Origin: G965202915 sp965202915
GTDB lineage: Bacteria; Pseudomonadota; Gammaproteobacteria; Eutrophobiales; Eutrophobiaceae
Length of the DNA: 64,000 bases
Assembly (NCBI GenBank): GCA_965202915.1
Contig: OZ241847.1
Span: 124,001 to 188,000 of the forward strand
Reading direction: 5' to 3'
The notes below the pieces were generated by a model. It made no database searches. It was not told where the DNA came from and was given only the letters and a program-made list of their open reading frames with translations. Positions 1-8,106 of this stretch are shown here, one piece after another. Within the stretch, counting starts at the first letter, position 1, and the number at the start of each line of letters is the position of its first letter. A program made the translations under genes and the position numbers.

Positions 1-210
1 GACAAAAATGATCATATCAAATGCGGACCAGTAATTGGGCTTATTTTGATAAACCCCGGTATCGGCGGAGGCCTCGATCACAATGGTCGGCAATGATAAC
101 GCCGTGCCGCCCTGGCGGCCTATCTGTTCGCACAAGCTGTTCGCCTGTTGCTGCGGTCGGGTGACCAGGATGACTTTGCCCGCCAGGGCAAGAACCGGCG
201 GTGCATTCAT
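1..210 (-). CDS. hemD: Uroporphyrinogen-III synthase, N-terminal part (cut by window edge)
   Basis: Seventy codons are readable from an ATG at 210 on the minus strand to the window edge, so the gene is truncated only by the window. The start reads MNAPPVLALAGKVILVTRP, followed by QQQANSLCEQIGRQGG and a hydrophobic LPTIVIEA strand. This is the usual opening of HemD, which closes and inverts hydroxymethylbilane to uroporphyrinogen III in the cytoplasm. The ATG overlaps the hemC stop by 4 bases (ATGA), which implies translational coupling in a hemCD operon. The call rests on the VTRP-type N-terminus plus the hemC context; the C-terminal half is not visible. Confidence 0.85.
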   Translation of the reverse strand, partial: MNAPPVLALAGKVILVTRPQQQANSLCEQIGRQGGTALSLPTIVIEASADTGVYQNKPNYWSAFDMIIFV

Positions 211-1139
211 GCCAATAATTCATCCAGTATTTTGTCGGCGCCGTTGGCCAGTAATTCCTCGGCCAGTTTGATCCCGATTTGTCCGGCATCCCGGCTCCGG
301 CCTTGTGTTGTGGCCGAGATTATCTCACTGCCATTAATATGGCCAACCAGCCCGGACATTGTTAATACCTGTCCGGACAGGTCGGCCCGGGCGGCTATGG
401 GCAATTGGCAACCGCCCTGTAAACGCTTGCTGAAGGCCCGTTCCGCCTGAATGCAGATCGACGTCCGTCGATGGTGCAGGGGTTTGATCAGTGCCCGGGT
501 GGCGGCGTCATTGGCACAACATTCTATCCCTATCGCACCCTGGCCGATTGCCGGTAGTATCAGATCATGGGACAGAAATTGGCTGATTCTTGATCCGAGT
601 CCCAGTCTTTTCATGCCGGCGGCGGCCAGAATGATGGCATCGTAATCGCCTGCGTCGAGTTTTTTCAGGCGGGTTTCAACATTGCCGCGCAGGGCGACAA
701 TATTCAAGTCTTTGCGTCGGCCCAGCAGTTGTGATTGCCGCCTCATGCTGGAAGTGCCGACCGTGGCGTGTTCGGGCAGATCATCGATGCCTGCATATTG
801 GTTGGATATAAATGCATCCCTGCTGTCTTCCCGTTCAAGTATCACCGCTATCAGCAGATCATCCGGTAAGTCAATGGTAACGTCTTTCATTGAATGCACC
901 GCGATATCAGTCTGACCGGCCAGGAGTGACGCTTCCAGTTCCTTGAGAAACAATCCCTTGCCACCGACCGTTGCCAGAGGGGAATCTAAAAACCGGTCAC
1001 CTTCGGTTTGCATTGCCACTAATTCGACGGAGAGCCGCGGGTGTATATCCATTAACAGACGTTTAACGTGCCGTGCCTGCCATAATGCAAGAGGGCTTTT
1101 ACGAGTCGCTATTTTTAAGGTATTCAATCTTACCGCCAT
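207..1139 (-). CDS. hemC: Porphobilinogen deaminase (hydroxymethylbilane synthase)
   Basis: HemC polymerises four porphobilinogens to hydroxymethylbilane in tetrapyrrole synthesis. The 310-residue product has the family opening LKIATRKSPLALWQA, the VGTSSMRRQSQL arginine-rich substrate loop, LRGNVETRL, and the cofactor-cysteine region around LQGGCQLPIAA, where the dipyrromethane cofactor is attached. The length fits the family (about 310). I use the ATG at 1139 (MAVRLNTLKIA) rather than an in-frame ATG 33 bases upstream, because it leaves only a short stretch before the conserved opening. It overlaps hemD by 4 bases and diverges from gshB. Confidence 0.97.
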   Translation of the reverse strand: MAVRLNTLKIATRKSPLALWQARHVKRLLMDIHPRLSVELVAMQTEGDRFLDSPLATVGGKGLFLKELEASLLAGQTDIAVHSMKDVTIDLPDDLLIAVILEREDSRDAFISNQYAGIDDLPEHATVGTSSMRRQSQLLGRRKDLNIVALRGNVETRLKKLDAGDYDAIILAAAGMKRLGLGSRISQFLSHDLILPAIGQGAIGIECCANDAATRALIKPLHHRRTSICIQAERAFSKRLQGGCQLPIAARADLSGQVLTMSGLVGHINGSEIISATTQGRSRDAGQIGIKLAEELLANGADKILDELLA

Positions 1140-1187
1140 GCTTATCTGTGCTGCGTTCATAGTAACCGACAACCATGAACCGTGGAT

Positions 1188-1193
1188 ATTATA
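1188..1193 (-). promoter_or_regulatory. Candidate -10 box for hemCD
   Basis: On the minus strand the hexamer TATAAT lies 48 bases before the preferred hemC ATG, in the divergent hemC/gshB spacer. No convincing -35 element is visible at 16-18 bases upstream, so this is a weak prediction. Confidence 0.3.
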
Positions 1194-1238
1194 AATCTTT
1201 GGGTGGTAATCATCGCTAAAGATAATTATTCTTAGCCA

Positions 1239-2183
1239 ATGAATCTTGGCATCATTATGGATCCCATCGACCGGATCAATATAAAAAAGGACAGTTCGTT
1301 TGCGATGTTGCTTGCGGCCAAAGCGCGCGGCTGGAATTTGTTTTACATGGAGCTGTCTGATTTATGCCTGGTCGATGACAGTTTGCTGGCCAATATGAGC
1401 GAATTGGAGGTATTTGATGATCCGCGCCGCTGGGTTCAACGGCGGCAAGCCGGGGAAATGAACACCGCCGAACTGGATTTTATTTTGCTGCGCAAGGATC
1501 CCCCCTTTGACGTGGAATATATTTATGCGACCTATCTGCTCGATCACGCGGTAAAACAAGGGACGCCGGTATTCAACGATCCCACCGGCATAAGAAACGC
1601 CAATGAGAAATTATTCATAAGCCATTTCAGTGATTGTATCACTGCGACCCAGGTTTGCCGGACTGCGGCACAGATCAAATCATTCATATCGAAGCATGGT
1701 GAAATCATTCTCAAGCCGCTTGGGGGAATGGGTGGAGCATCGATTTTCAAAACCGGTGCCGGCGATAACAACCTGAACGTGATTATTGAAACTCTGACCG
1801 CAAATGAAACCCGGTTTGTTATGGCGCAGAAATATATTCCTGAAATAAATCGCGGCGATAAGCGGATTTTGCTGATCGATGGCGAGGCCGTCCCTTATGG
1901 CTTAGCCCGGCTTCCGGCGGCCGGAGAAACGCGCGGCAACCTTGCCAAAGGCGGTACCGGCCGCGGCAGTGAACTCAGCGAGCGTGATCGCCGGATCTGT
2001 GAACGGGTCGGTCCTGTTCTCAAACAAAACGGACTGATTTTTGTCGGCCTGGACGTGATTGGCGACTATTTAACTGAAATCAACGTCACCAGCCCAACCT
2101 GTATTCGGGAATTGGATGCGATTTACGGTATTGATATCGCCGCCCGCTTGATGGATGCCATTGCCAATCGGCTCAGAGCCTGA
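1239..2183 (+). CDS. gshB: Glutathione synthetase (ATP-grasp)
   Basis: GshB ligates glycine to gamma-glutamylcysteine with ATP in the cytoplasm. The 314-residue protein starts MNLGIIMDPIDRINIKKDSS, the classic GshB N-terminus with the substrate loop. It contains the glycine-rich ATP-grasp loop PLGGMGGASIF near residue 165 and the metal-binding end LTEINVTSPTC near 285. The length equals the usual GshB size. It diverges from hemC and leads a plus-strand run that continues with a TonB-like gene, as in many gammaproteobacteria. gshA is not in the window. Confidence 0.97.
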   Translation: MNLGIIMDPIDRINIKKDSSFAMLLAAKARGWNLFYMELSDLCLVDDSLLANMSELEVFDDPRRWVQRRQAGEMNTAELDFILLRKDPPFDVEYIYATYLLDHAVKQGTPVFNDPTGIRNANEKLFISHFSDCITATQVCRTAAQIKSFISKHGEIILKPLGGMGGASIFKTGAGDNNLNVIIETLTANETRFVMAQKYIPEINRGDKRILLIDGEAVPYGLARLPAAGETRGNLAKGGTGRGSELSERDRRICERVGPVLKQNGLIFVGLDVIGDYLTEINVTSPTCIRELDAIYGIDIAARLMDAIANRLRA

Positions 2184-2263
2184 TTTGCCGTTTATTTTCT
2201 GGGCATATTCAATGCCGATATTTATAATATGATCCCTGTTTCAATACTTGAGGGCATTTCGGT

Positions 2264-3226
2264 GTGACTGCCGAGGCCGCCGTCCAAACGATAACAACAC
2301 CGGTTGATCGATTCAGCCTGACCTTGACTCTGGCAATACTCGCCCATGCGGTGTTTATCCTGGGGGTCACTTTTACCGGTGAAGACAAACTCAAACCGCG
2401 GTTCGATACCATGGAAATCGTACTGGTGCAACAGCAAAGCGAAGCACCGGAACAGGCTGACCTGCTGGCCCAGGCGAATCTCCGGGGGGGAGGCGACAGC
2501 GAAGAAGAAATGAATCCGGCCACCCCGCTGCCGGCGCCGTTTCCCGACCAGACGCCGGAGGTCACCGCCCCCCCGCCCGCGGTCAGTTCCCTGCCTGATC
2601 CGGTGGAATCGCCGGGGCCTGAAAGTGTCGAAGAATCGCCGAGGCCGGAAGCCACACAATCGGTGGAACAATTGACGGTCGAAAAACCGGTTGCCGATGA
2701 AGCCCTGAGCAAAAAAGTCGAGCAACCGGAGTCTGAGCCGGTACCCAAGAAACGGGTTGCCAAAACCATCCCCAAACCGCGGGTCCCCTCGGCAACGGAA
2801 CTGTTGACCAATAGCTTCAAGATCGCCTCCCTGAGCGCCGAGATCAGGCGCAAATTGGAGGCCAAGGCAAAACGACCCCGACGTAAATTTATTTCGGCGA
2901 ATACCCGGGAATATAATTATGCCGCTTACATGGAGTCATGGCGGGCGAAAGTTGAAAGGGTGGGGAATCTCAATTACCCGGAAGCGGCCCGCAAACAAAA
3001 CCTGTCCGGCAGTCTGGTGCTGGACGTGGCTCTTAATGCCGATGGGTCGATTAACGATATTACGATACGGCGTTCTTCCGGCCACAAGTTGCTCGATGAC
3101 GCGGCCGCGAGGATTGTTAATCTTGCCTCACCGTTCGCCCCGTTTCCTGATCATATAGCCGGGGAAACCGATATATTGCATATCATGCGCACCTGGCAAT
3201 TTATCAATAATCGTGGTTTCAGATGA
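2264..3226 (+). CDS. TonB-family energy transducer
   Basis: This 320-residue protein has TonB architecture. It has a short cytoplasmic N-terminus, one membrane segment at about residues 20-37 (LTLAILAHAVFILGVTF), and a long Pro/Glu/Val-rich periplasmic linker (about 65-165). The C-terminal TonB domain (about 225-315) contains YPEAARKQ, GSLVLDVALNADGSI and RSSGHKLLDDAAARIV. TonB couples the proton motive force to outer-membrane receptors through ExbB/ExbD, neither of which is present here. The start is GTG at 2264, with AGGG about 10 bases upstream. Its position between gshB and yqgE is common in gammaproteobacteria, where this homologue often lacks a dedicated receptor. Confidence 0.9.
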   Translation: MTAEAAVQTITTPVDRFSLTLTLAILAHAVFILGVTFTGEDKLKPRFDTMEIVLVQQQSEAPEQADLLAQANLRGGGDSEEEMNPATPLPAPFPDQTPEVTAPPPAVSSLPDPVESPGPESVEESPRPEATQSVEQLTVEKPVADEALSKKVEQPESEPVPKKRVAKTIPKPRVPSATELLTNSFKIASLSAEIRRKLEAKAKRPRRKFISANTREYNYAAYMESWRAKVERVGNLNYPEAARKQNLSGSLVLDVALNADGSINDITIRRSSGHKLLDDAAARIVNLASPFAPFPDHIAGETDILHIMRTWQFINNRGFR

Positions 3227-3414
3227 TGTTTGTCGAGGGCGTATGGATTGGAGTGCCCGGGGCTTTGATACGGCGGGTTGACATCCGCGCAGTCAATCCG
3301 CATAGTATCGAAATTATGAAGGTGACCGTCTCATATATGCCGAGCGATAAAAGCTATCTGCAAAATGTTAATGCAGGGGGCGATGCAGGGTATTATCTGC
3401 GGCTTGGTTTTTAG
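3223..3414 (+). CDS. Possible small hypothetical protein (63 aa)
   Basis: An ATGATG overlaps the stop of the TonB-like gene by 4 bases and opens a 63-codon frame (MMFVEGVWIGVPGALIRRV...). I recognise no domain, signal peptide or membrane helix. The overlap is the only argument for translation. It fills the 239-base spacer before yqgE and may be chance. Confidence 0.2.
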   Translation: MMFVEGVWIGVPGALIRRVDIRAVNPHSIEIMKVTVSYMPSDKSYLQNVNAGGDAGYYLRLGF

Positions 3415-3465
3415 ATATGAACCAGGGTTGCCCGGGTAATAACTAAAGAGTATGGCTGAGCACTT

Positions 3466-4026
3466 ATGGCAAAAACCAATCTGACAAATCAGTTTCTAAT
3501 CGCGATGCCGCATTTACGCGATTCTAATTTCCATAAGACGGTGACTTATATTTGTGCGCATAACGAAAAAGGTGCGATGGGGATCGTCATCAATCGGCCG
3601 TTGGAATTGGAATTGGGCAAGGTTTTTAAGCAGCTTAATATCGATTCCAGCAGTAAATCGGCGGATAGTCAGATTCTATATCATGGCGGCCCGGTGCATA
3701 CCGATCATGGTTTCATTATTCACAGACCGACCCGACAATGGCAATCGTCCATCATAGTGAGCACCGAGATCAGTATTACCGCGTCTAAAGACATATTGGA
3801 AGCCATTGCCTCCGGCGAAGGGCCGGGGGAATCCTTGATTGCCCTCGGCTATGCGGGCTGGGACGCCGGACAACTGGAACAGGAAATAATGGATAATGCC
3901 TGGTTAAACGGTCCCTCTGACAGTTGCATCATTTTCAACACCCCTTATGAGCAACGCTGGAAACAGGCGGCCATTTCCATGGGCATTGATGTTGATAAAT
4001 TATCAAATGACATCGGCCACGCGTGA
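3466..4026 (+). CDS. yqgE: YqgE/AlgH family protein (DUF179)
   Basis: The 186-residue protein carries the DUF179 signature. NQFLIAMPHLRDSNFHKTV is near the N-terminus, GAMGIVINRP at about residue 40, a YHGGPVHTDHGF loop near 75, ALGYAGWDAGQLEQEI near 130, and a WLNGPSD element. The family was named AlgH from Pseudomonas alginate work, but its biochemical role is unsettled. It ends in a 4-base overlap with ruvX (GTGA), the nearly universal yqgE-yqgF pairing. Confidence 0.95.
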   Translation: MAKTNLTNQFLIAMPHLRDSNFHKTVTYICAHNEKGAMGIVINRPLELELGKVFKQLNIDSSSKSADSQILYHGGPVHTDHGFIIHRPTRQWQSSIIVSTEISITASKDILEAIASGEGPGESLIALGYAGWDAGQLEQEIMDNAWLNGPSDSCIIFNTPYEQRWKQAAISMGIDVDKLSNDIGHA

Positions 4027-4445
4027 AGGATCAGATCATCCTCGGTTTCGATTACGGTGAGAGAAGAATAGGCGTTGCGGTCGGACAGACGGTAACGGCA
4101 ACGGCGAATCCGTTAACCACCGTTCACGTATATCACAATAAACCCGATTGGCGGGATATCAGCCGGCTGGTCGATAAATGGAAACCGGATCTGATACTGG
4201 TCGGTTTGCCCCTGCAAATGAATGGTGAACGCCAGGCGATGACCGCGGCGGCGGAAAGATTTATCAGGCAACTGTCATCACGGTATCATCTGCCGGTCGA
4301 ATCGGTGGATGAGCGTTTGTCATCATTTGAAGCGCGTCGCCGCGTCGGTGGTGATCAGGCCATCGATCCGATAGCCGCCCAGCTCATTGTCGAGACCTGG
4401 CTGGATGAGCGCAAGGATCAAAGGCATAAACAAGAGCCGGCCTGA
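4023..4445 (+). CDS. ruvX: Putative pre-16S rRNA nuclease / Holliday junction resolvase homologue YqgF (RuvX)
   Basis: The 140-residue protein has an RNase H-like fold signature: GFDYGERRIGVAVGQ with the first acidic residue, LILVGLPLQMNGE in the middle, and DERLSSFEA near residue 97 with the catalytic acids. The family matures 16S rRNA 5' ends in E. coli and was also proposed as a resolvase. The GTG start overlaps the yqgE stop. The length is typical (about 138-140). Confidence 0.95.
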   Translation: MKDQIILGFDYGERRIGVAVGQTVTATANPLTTVHVYHNKPDWRDISRLVDKWKPDLILVGLPLQMNGERQAMTAAAERFIRQLSSRYHLPVESVDERLSSFEARRRVGGDQAIDPIAAQLIVETWLDERKDQRHKQEPA

Positions 4446-4454
4446 TAACCGCAA

Positions 4455-4967
4455 ATGAATGAACATATTCTGGATATAGAGCAAACACTGGCGGCAATGG
4501 CCAATGGCATTGCCGAGCGGGTATCCGGTTACCCTGATCCGTTAATGATAGGCATACACACCGGCGGCAGTTGGATCGCGGCACGTTTGCATAAGTTGAT
4601 GGCAATAAGTGCGCCGCTGGCGGAATTGAATATCGCGTTTTATCGGGATGATTTCAGCCGCATTGGCATGCACCCGCAAGTACGACCCAGCACCATCCCG
4701 GTTGATATGGAGGGGCGGCACGTTATTTTGGTGGACGACGTGCTTTATACCAGCCGGACTATCCGTGCGGCAATGAATGAGATATTCGATTATGGTCGAC
4801 CCGCGAGTATTACATTGGCGGTGCTGGTCGACCGCGGGGGCAGAGAGTTGCCGATCCAGGCGGATATTATCGGCAAAAGTCTGCACCTGAATCCCGGCCG
4901 GCACGTTAAACTCTCCGGCCCGGAGCCATTGGTACTGGAAATAAAAAATCAGTATGAAGGCAGATAA
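4455..4967 (+). CDS. pyrR: PyrR: uracil phosphoribosyltransferase / pyrimidine operon regulator
   Basis: The 170-residue protein has the PyrR PRPP-binding motif VILVDDVLYTSRTIRAAMNE at about residues 90-110, plus the MIGIHTGGSWIAARL region. In Gram-positives PyrR binds pyr mRNA. In gammaproteobacteria such as Pseudomonas, pyrR precedes pyrB and its regulatory role is less defined. The gene overlaps pyrB by 14 bases, indicating coupled translation. I see no PyrR-binding attenuator upstream, since ruvX ends 9 bases before. Confidence 0.95.
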   Translation: MNEHILDIEQTLAAMANGIAERVSGYPDPLMIGIHTGGSWIAARLHKLMAISAPLAELNIAFYRDDFSRIGMHPQVRPSTIPVDMEGRHVILVDDVLYTSRTIRAAMNEIFDYGRPASITLAVLVDRGGRELPIQADIIGKSLHLNPGRHVKLSGPEPLVLEIKNQYEGR

Positions 4968-5928
4968 TATCCAATTGGATCAAAATGGTTGTCTCAAGCA
5001 TTTTCTTTCCATTGAAGGACTGTCCAAAGAATTACTGACCGCCATTCTCGATCACGCGGAATCGTTTGCCGGCGTCAGTGAGAGACCGATAAAAAAGGTG
5101 CCCTTGCTCAGGGGCAAAATAATCGTCAACCTGTTCTTTGAACCCAGCACCCGCACGCGGATCAGCTTTGAACTTGCGGCAAAGCGGCTTTCCGCGGACG
5201 TTTTGAACATCGATATACCGGCCTCTTCAGCCACCAAGGGCGAAACCCTGGCCGATATGTTGAGCACCCTGGAAGCCATGCACTGTGATATGTTTATTGT
5301 CAGGCACGCCAACAGCGGTGCCGCACAATTTATTGCCGGGCACGCGGCGCCTCATATCAGGGTGATTAATGGCGGCGATGGCCGGCATGCACACCCCACC
5401 CAGGCGCTGGTGGATATGTTCACCATCCGCCGCCATAAACCCGACTTTGCCAATTTAAAGGTCGCGATTGTCGGTGATATTCTTCACTCTCGCGTGGCAC
5501 GTTCGGAAATTCACGCGCTCAACACCCTGGGTGTTTCTGAAGTGCGTATTATCGCCCCGAAGACCTTATTGCCGGCGAATGCAGAGTCACTTGGGGTGCG
5601 CGTTTATCCGGATCTGCGCACGGGTCTGGAGGATGTCGACGTCATCATTATGTTGCGCTTGCAGCGTGAGCGCATACGCGGCCAGTTGTTGCCCGGTGCG
5701 CATGAATATTTTTATCGTTTTGGTCTGACCCAGGCGCGCCTGGCGCATGCAAAAAAGGATGCGATTGTAATGCATCCGGGGCCGGTGAACAGAGGTATAG
5801 AAATCGCCTCCGACGTTGCCGATGGCAAACGTGCGGTTATCCTGCAACAGGTCAGTTATGGTATCGCGGTGAGAATGGCGGTTATCGCGATGATCATGGG
5901 ACAAATACCGGCCGCGGCTGCGCAATGA
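4954..5928 (+). CDS. pyrB: Aspartate carbamoyltransferase catalytic chain
   Basis: PyrB condenses carbamoyl phosphate with aspartate, the committed step of pyrimidine synthesis. The 324-residue chain has the carbamoyl-phosphate loop FFEPSTRTRISFELAAKRL (about 60-78), HPTQALVDMFTI (about 145), an MLRLQRER aspartate-domain motif and VMHPGPVNRG (about 270). A short N-terminal extension before the first conserved helix is typical of Pseudomonas-type ATCases that assemble with PyrC'. It overlaps pyrR and pyrC' (ATGA at 5925). Confidence 0.97.
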   Translation: MKADNIQLDQNGCLKHFLSIEGLSKELLTAILDHAESFAGVSERPIKKVPLLRGKIIVNLFFEPSTRTRISFELAAKRLSADVLNIDIPASSATKGETLADMLSTLEAMHCDMFIVRHANSGAAQFIAGHAAPHIRVINGGDGRHAHPTQALVDMFTIRRHKPDFANLKVAIVGDILHSRVARSEIHALNTLGVSEVRIIAPKTLLPANAESLGVRVYPDLRTGLEDVDVIIMLRLQRERIRGQLLPGAHEYFYRFGLTQARLAHAKKDAIVMHPGPVNRGIEIASDVADGKRAVILQQVSYGIAVRMAVIAMIMGQIPAAAAQ

Positions 5929-7208
5929 AACTGGTGATTGAAAACGGTCATATCATCGACCCGGCAAATAATATCGATAAACAGGGCTCGATTTATATCA
6001 ATAACGGTAAAATCGCGGCGTTATTTAACGCCCCCGCCGGTTTTAGAGCGGATAAAACCCTGGATGCGGACAATAGAATCATCTGTCCGGGCATAGTCGA
6101 TATGGCCGCCCGCCTGCGTGAGCCCGGGCTTGAACACAAGGCGACGATAGCCAGCGAGACCGCCGCCGCCGCGGCCGGCGGTGTAACCAGTCTGTGCTGC
6201 CCGCCCGACACCAATCCGGTGGTGGATACCCCCGCGGTCGTGGAGTTGATCCATCAACGCGGGCGGGCGGCAAACAAAACCAACGTATATGTCCTGGGGG
6301 CCATGACCAAAAATCTTGCGGGTGAACGGCTGTCGGAAATGTATGCCCTAAAGGAGGCCAACTGTATTGGCGTCAGTAACGGTTACGCGCCTATGGATAA
6401 CGGTGAAATCCTGCGGCGCTGTTGCGAATACGCGGCAAGCTGTGACTTGCCGGTGTTTTTGTTTGCGGAAGATAATACTCTGAGAAATAACGGCGTAGTG
6501 CATGAAGGCGTGGTCAGTACCCGCCTCGGTTTGCCGCCGATACCTGAAACCGCGGAAACCGTGGCCGTGAGCCGTGCCTTGCTTATTATCGAACAGGCGG
6601 GTGTGCGTGCCCATTTCTGCCGTCTTTCGACCGCGCGCGCGGTGAACATGGTCGCTGACGCCAGACAACGGGGGCTGGCGGTCAGCGCCGACGTCAATAT
6701 CTGTCAATTGCACTTTACTGATGCCAATATCGCCGATTACAACAGCCTGTTTTATTTACGGCCGCCTCTTAGAAGCCGGGATGATCGGGACGCGCTTATC
6801 AATGGCGTTAACTCAGGCGTGATTGCCGCGGTGTGTTCCGATCATCAGCCGCATGACGGTGATGCAAAGGCATTGCCTTTTTCCCTCACCGAACCGGGGG
6901 CCTCGACACTTGAATTATTATTGCCATTGATGCTGGATCTGGTTCACAAAAATAAGCTCGACCTGGTGACCGCATTATCTGCAATCACCCATCGGCCGGC
7001 GGAAATTATGAATATTCCGGCGGGTACGCTGGCGGTCGATGCACCCGCAAGCCTGTGTTTGATAGACCCCAATCAGGAATGGACCGTCGATAATGCCGGG
7101 CTGATCAGCGCCGGCAAAAATTCTCCATTTCACGGTTGGCGGATAAGGGGAAAAATCACCCAAACCCTATTGAAGGGTAAGACTGTTTTTGAACGGAAGC
7201 GAAACTGA
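5925..7208 (+). CDS. pyrC': Catalytically dead dihydroorotase homologue (PyrC'), ATCase-associated
   Basis: The 427-residue protein is clearly dihydroorotase-like: VDMAARLREPGLEHKATI, GGVTSLCCPPDTNPV and CSDHQPHDGD. However, the metal-site residues are altered. The HxH of the usual DxHxHxREPG motif reads A-A-R, the region of the carbamylated lysine reads GVSNGYAP, FAEDNTL lacks the usual histidine, and AHFCRLST has Arg where the ligand His is expected. In Pseudomonas the same pyrB-pyrC' pairing encodes a non-catalytic partner that stabilises ATCase as a dodecamer. I infer that role here; a true pyrC must lie elsewhere. It is not a pseudogene: the frame is full length and tightly coupled. Confidence 0.93.
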   Translation: MKLVIENGHIIDPANNIDKQGSIYINNGKIAALFNAPAGFRADKTLDADNRIICPGIVDMAARLREPGLEHKATIASETAAAAAGGVTSLCCPPDTNPVVDTPAVVELIHQRGRAANKTNVYVLGAMTKNLAGERLSEMYALKEANCIGVSNGYAPMDNGEILRRCCEYAASCDLPVFLFAEDNTLRNNGVVHEGVVSTRLGLPPIPETAETVAVSRALLIIEQAGVRAHFCRLSTARAVNMVADARQRGLAVSADVNICQLHFTDANIADYNSLFYLRPPLRSRDDRDALINGVNSGVIAAVCSDHQPHDGDAKALPFSLTEPGASTLELLLPLMLDLVHKNKLDLVTALSAITHRPAEIMNIPAGTLAVDAPASLCLIDPNQEWTVDNAGLISAGKNSPFHGWRIRGKITQTLLKGKTVFERKRN

Positions 7209-7209
7209 C

Positions 7210-8106
7210 GTGCGGCATGCCGATACAAGGGCCACGATTTTCCCTGAACGGGCCACGGTTATCGATCATATTGCCTATCCCGGTGAGCAATATCATTTGC
7301 GCCTGAAGGCGCCATTAACCTCCACTCATGCCCGCCCGGGCAGCTTTGTGCATTTGCAATGCGACCGACTTTTGCCGATGCGTCGTCCCATGTCAATTAT
7401 GCGCGCCAATGCCGATGAAAAAACCATCGATATTCTCTACAAGGCACATGGAAAAGGGACAAATTTACTGACCCGCAAAAAACAGGGAGAAACGTTGGCT
7501 CTGCTTGGGCCTATTGGAAACCCCTTTAAATTATCCAATTTTCGTCAACGACCCTTATTGATCGGCGGTGGGGTGGGCGTACCGCCGATGATATTTCTGG
7601 CCGAGCACATAAAAAATACCACCGATGATATACGGCCGCTGGTATTACTGGGATCGGAGGTGCCATTTCCGTTCAAGACCCGGCCGTCGCAAATTATGTT
7701 GCCCGATATGCCCGCCGGCGTGATCGCCTGTATGCCCCTGCTGGATGATTGGGGCATTGCGTCGCGACTATCCAGCCTGCAAGATTATCGGGGTTGCCAT
7801 CAAGGCCACGTTACCGAGCTGGCGTGCAGATGGCTGGAGCGTTTGCAGCGGCGACAACGTGAGAATATTGAAGTCTTTGCCTGTGGGCCGGAACCGATGT
7901 TGCAGGCGGTGGCCAAATTGGCGCGGGAATATGATCTGCCGTGCCAGATCTGTGTCGAAGAATACATGGCCTGCGCGGTGGGCGGTTGTGCCGGATGTAC
8001 GCTACTGATACATACGGACGCCGGACCGGCGATGAAGCGCGTCTGTGTCGATGGGCCGGTATTTAACGCGCGGGAGGTCTATCCGGTTGACGCCGTTGGA
8101 AGGTGA
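7210..8106 (+). CDS. pyrK: Dihydroorotate dehydrogenase electron-transfer subunit-like protein (PyrK family)
   Basis: This is a ferredoxin-reductase-type flavoprotein of about 298 residues. It has the FAD motif MRRPMSIM (about 60), an NAD loop IGGGVGVPPMIFLAEH (about 125), the C-terminal CGPEPML motif and a 2Fe-2S cysteine cluster CVEEYMACAVGGCAGC...RVC. Such subunits pass electrons from class 1B PyrD to NAD. No pyrD is adjacent, so the partner is unknown. I prefer the GTG at 7210, one base after the pyrC' stop with GGAAG about 10 bases upstream; an in-frame TTG at 7189 is the alternative. It ends tail to tail with the next gene (TGATCA). Confidence 0.88.
   Translation: MRHADTRATIFPERATVIDHIAYPGEQYHLRLKAPLTSTHARPGSFVHLQCDRLLPMRRPMSIMRANADEKTIDILYKAHGKGTNLLTRKKQGETLALLGPIGNPFKLSNFRQRPLLIGGGVGVPPMIFLAEHIKNTTDDIRPLVLLGSEVPFPFKTRPSQIMLPDMPAGVIACMPLLDDWGIASRLSSLQDYRGCHQGHVTELACRWLERLQRRQRENIEVFACGPEPMLQAVAKLAREYDLPCQICVEEYMACAVGGCAGCTLLIHTDAGPAMKRVCVDGPVFNAREVYPVDAVGR

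Noticed and set aside
2209..2865. 218-codon minus-strand frame opposite the TonB-like gene
   Set aside because: It is low-complexity Ser/Gly/Thr sequence that mirrors the Pro/Glu-rich linker of TonB on the other strand.
5925..7208. pyrC as a degraded pseudogene
   Set aside because: Metal ligands are lost but the frame is intact, coupled with pyrB, and matches the known structural PyrC' pattern.
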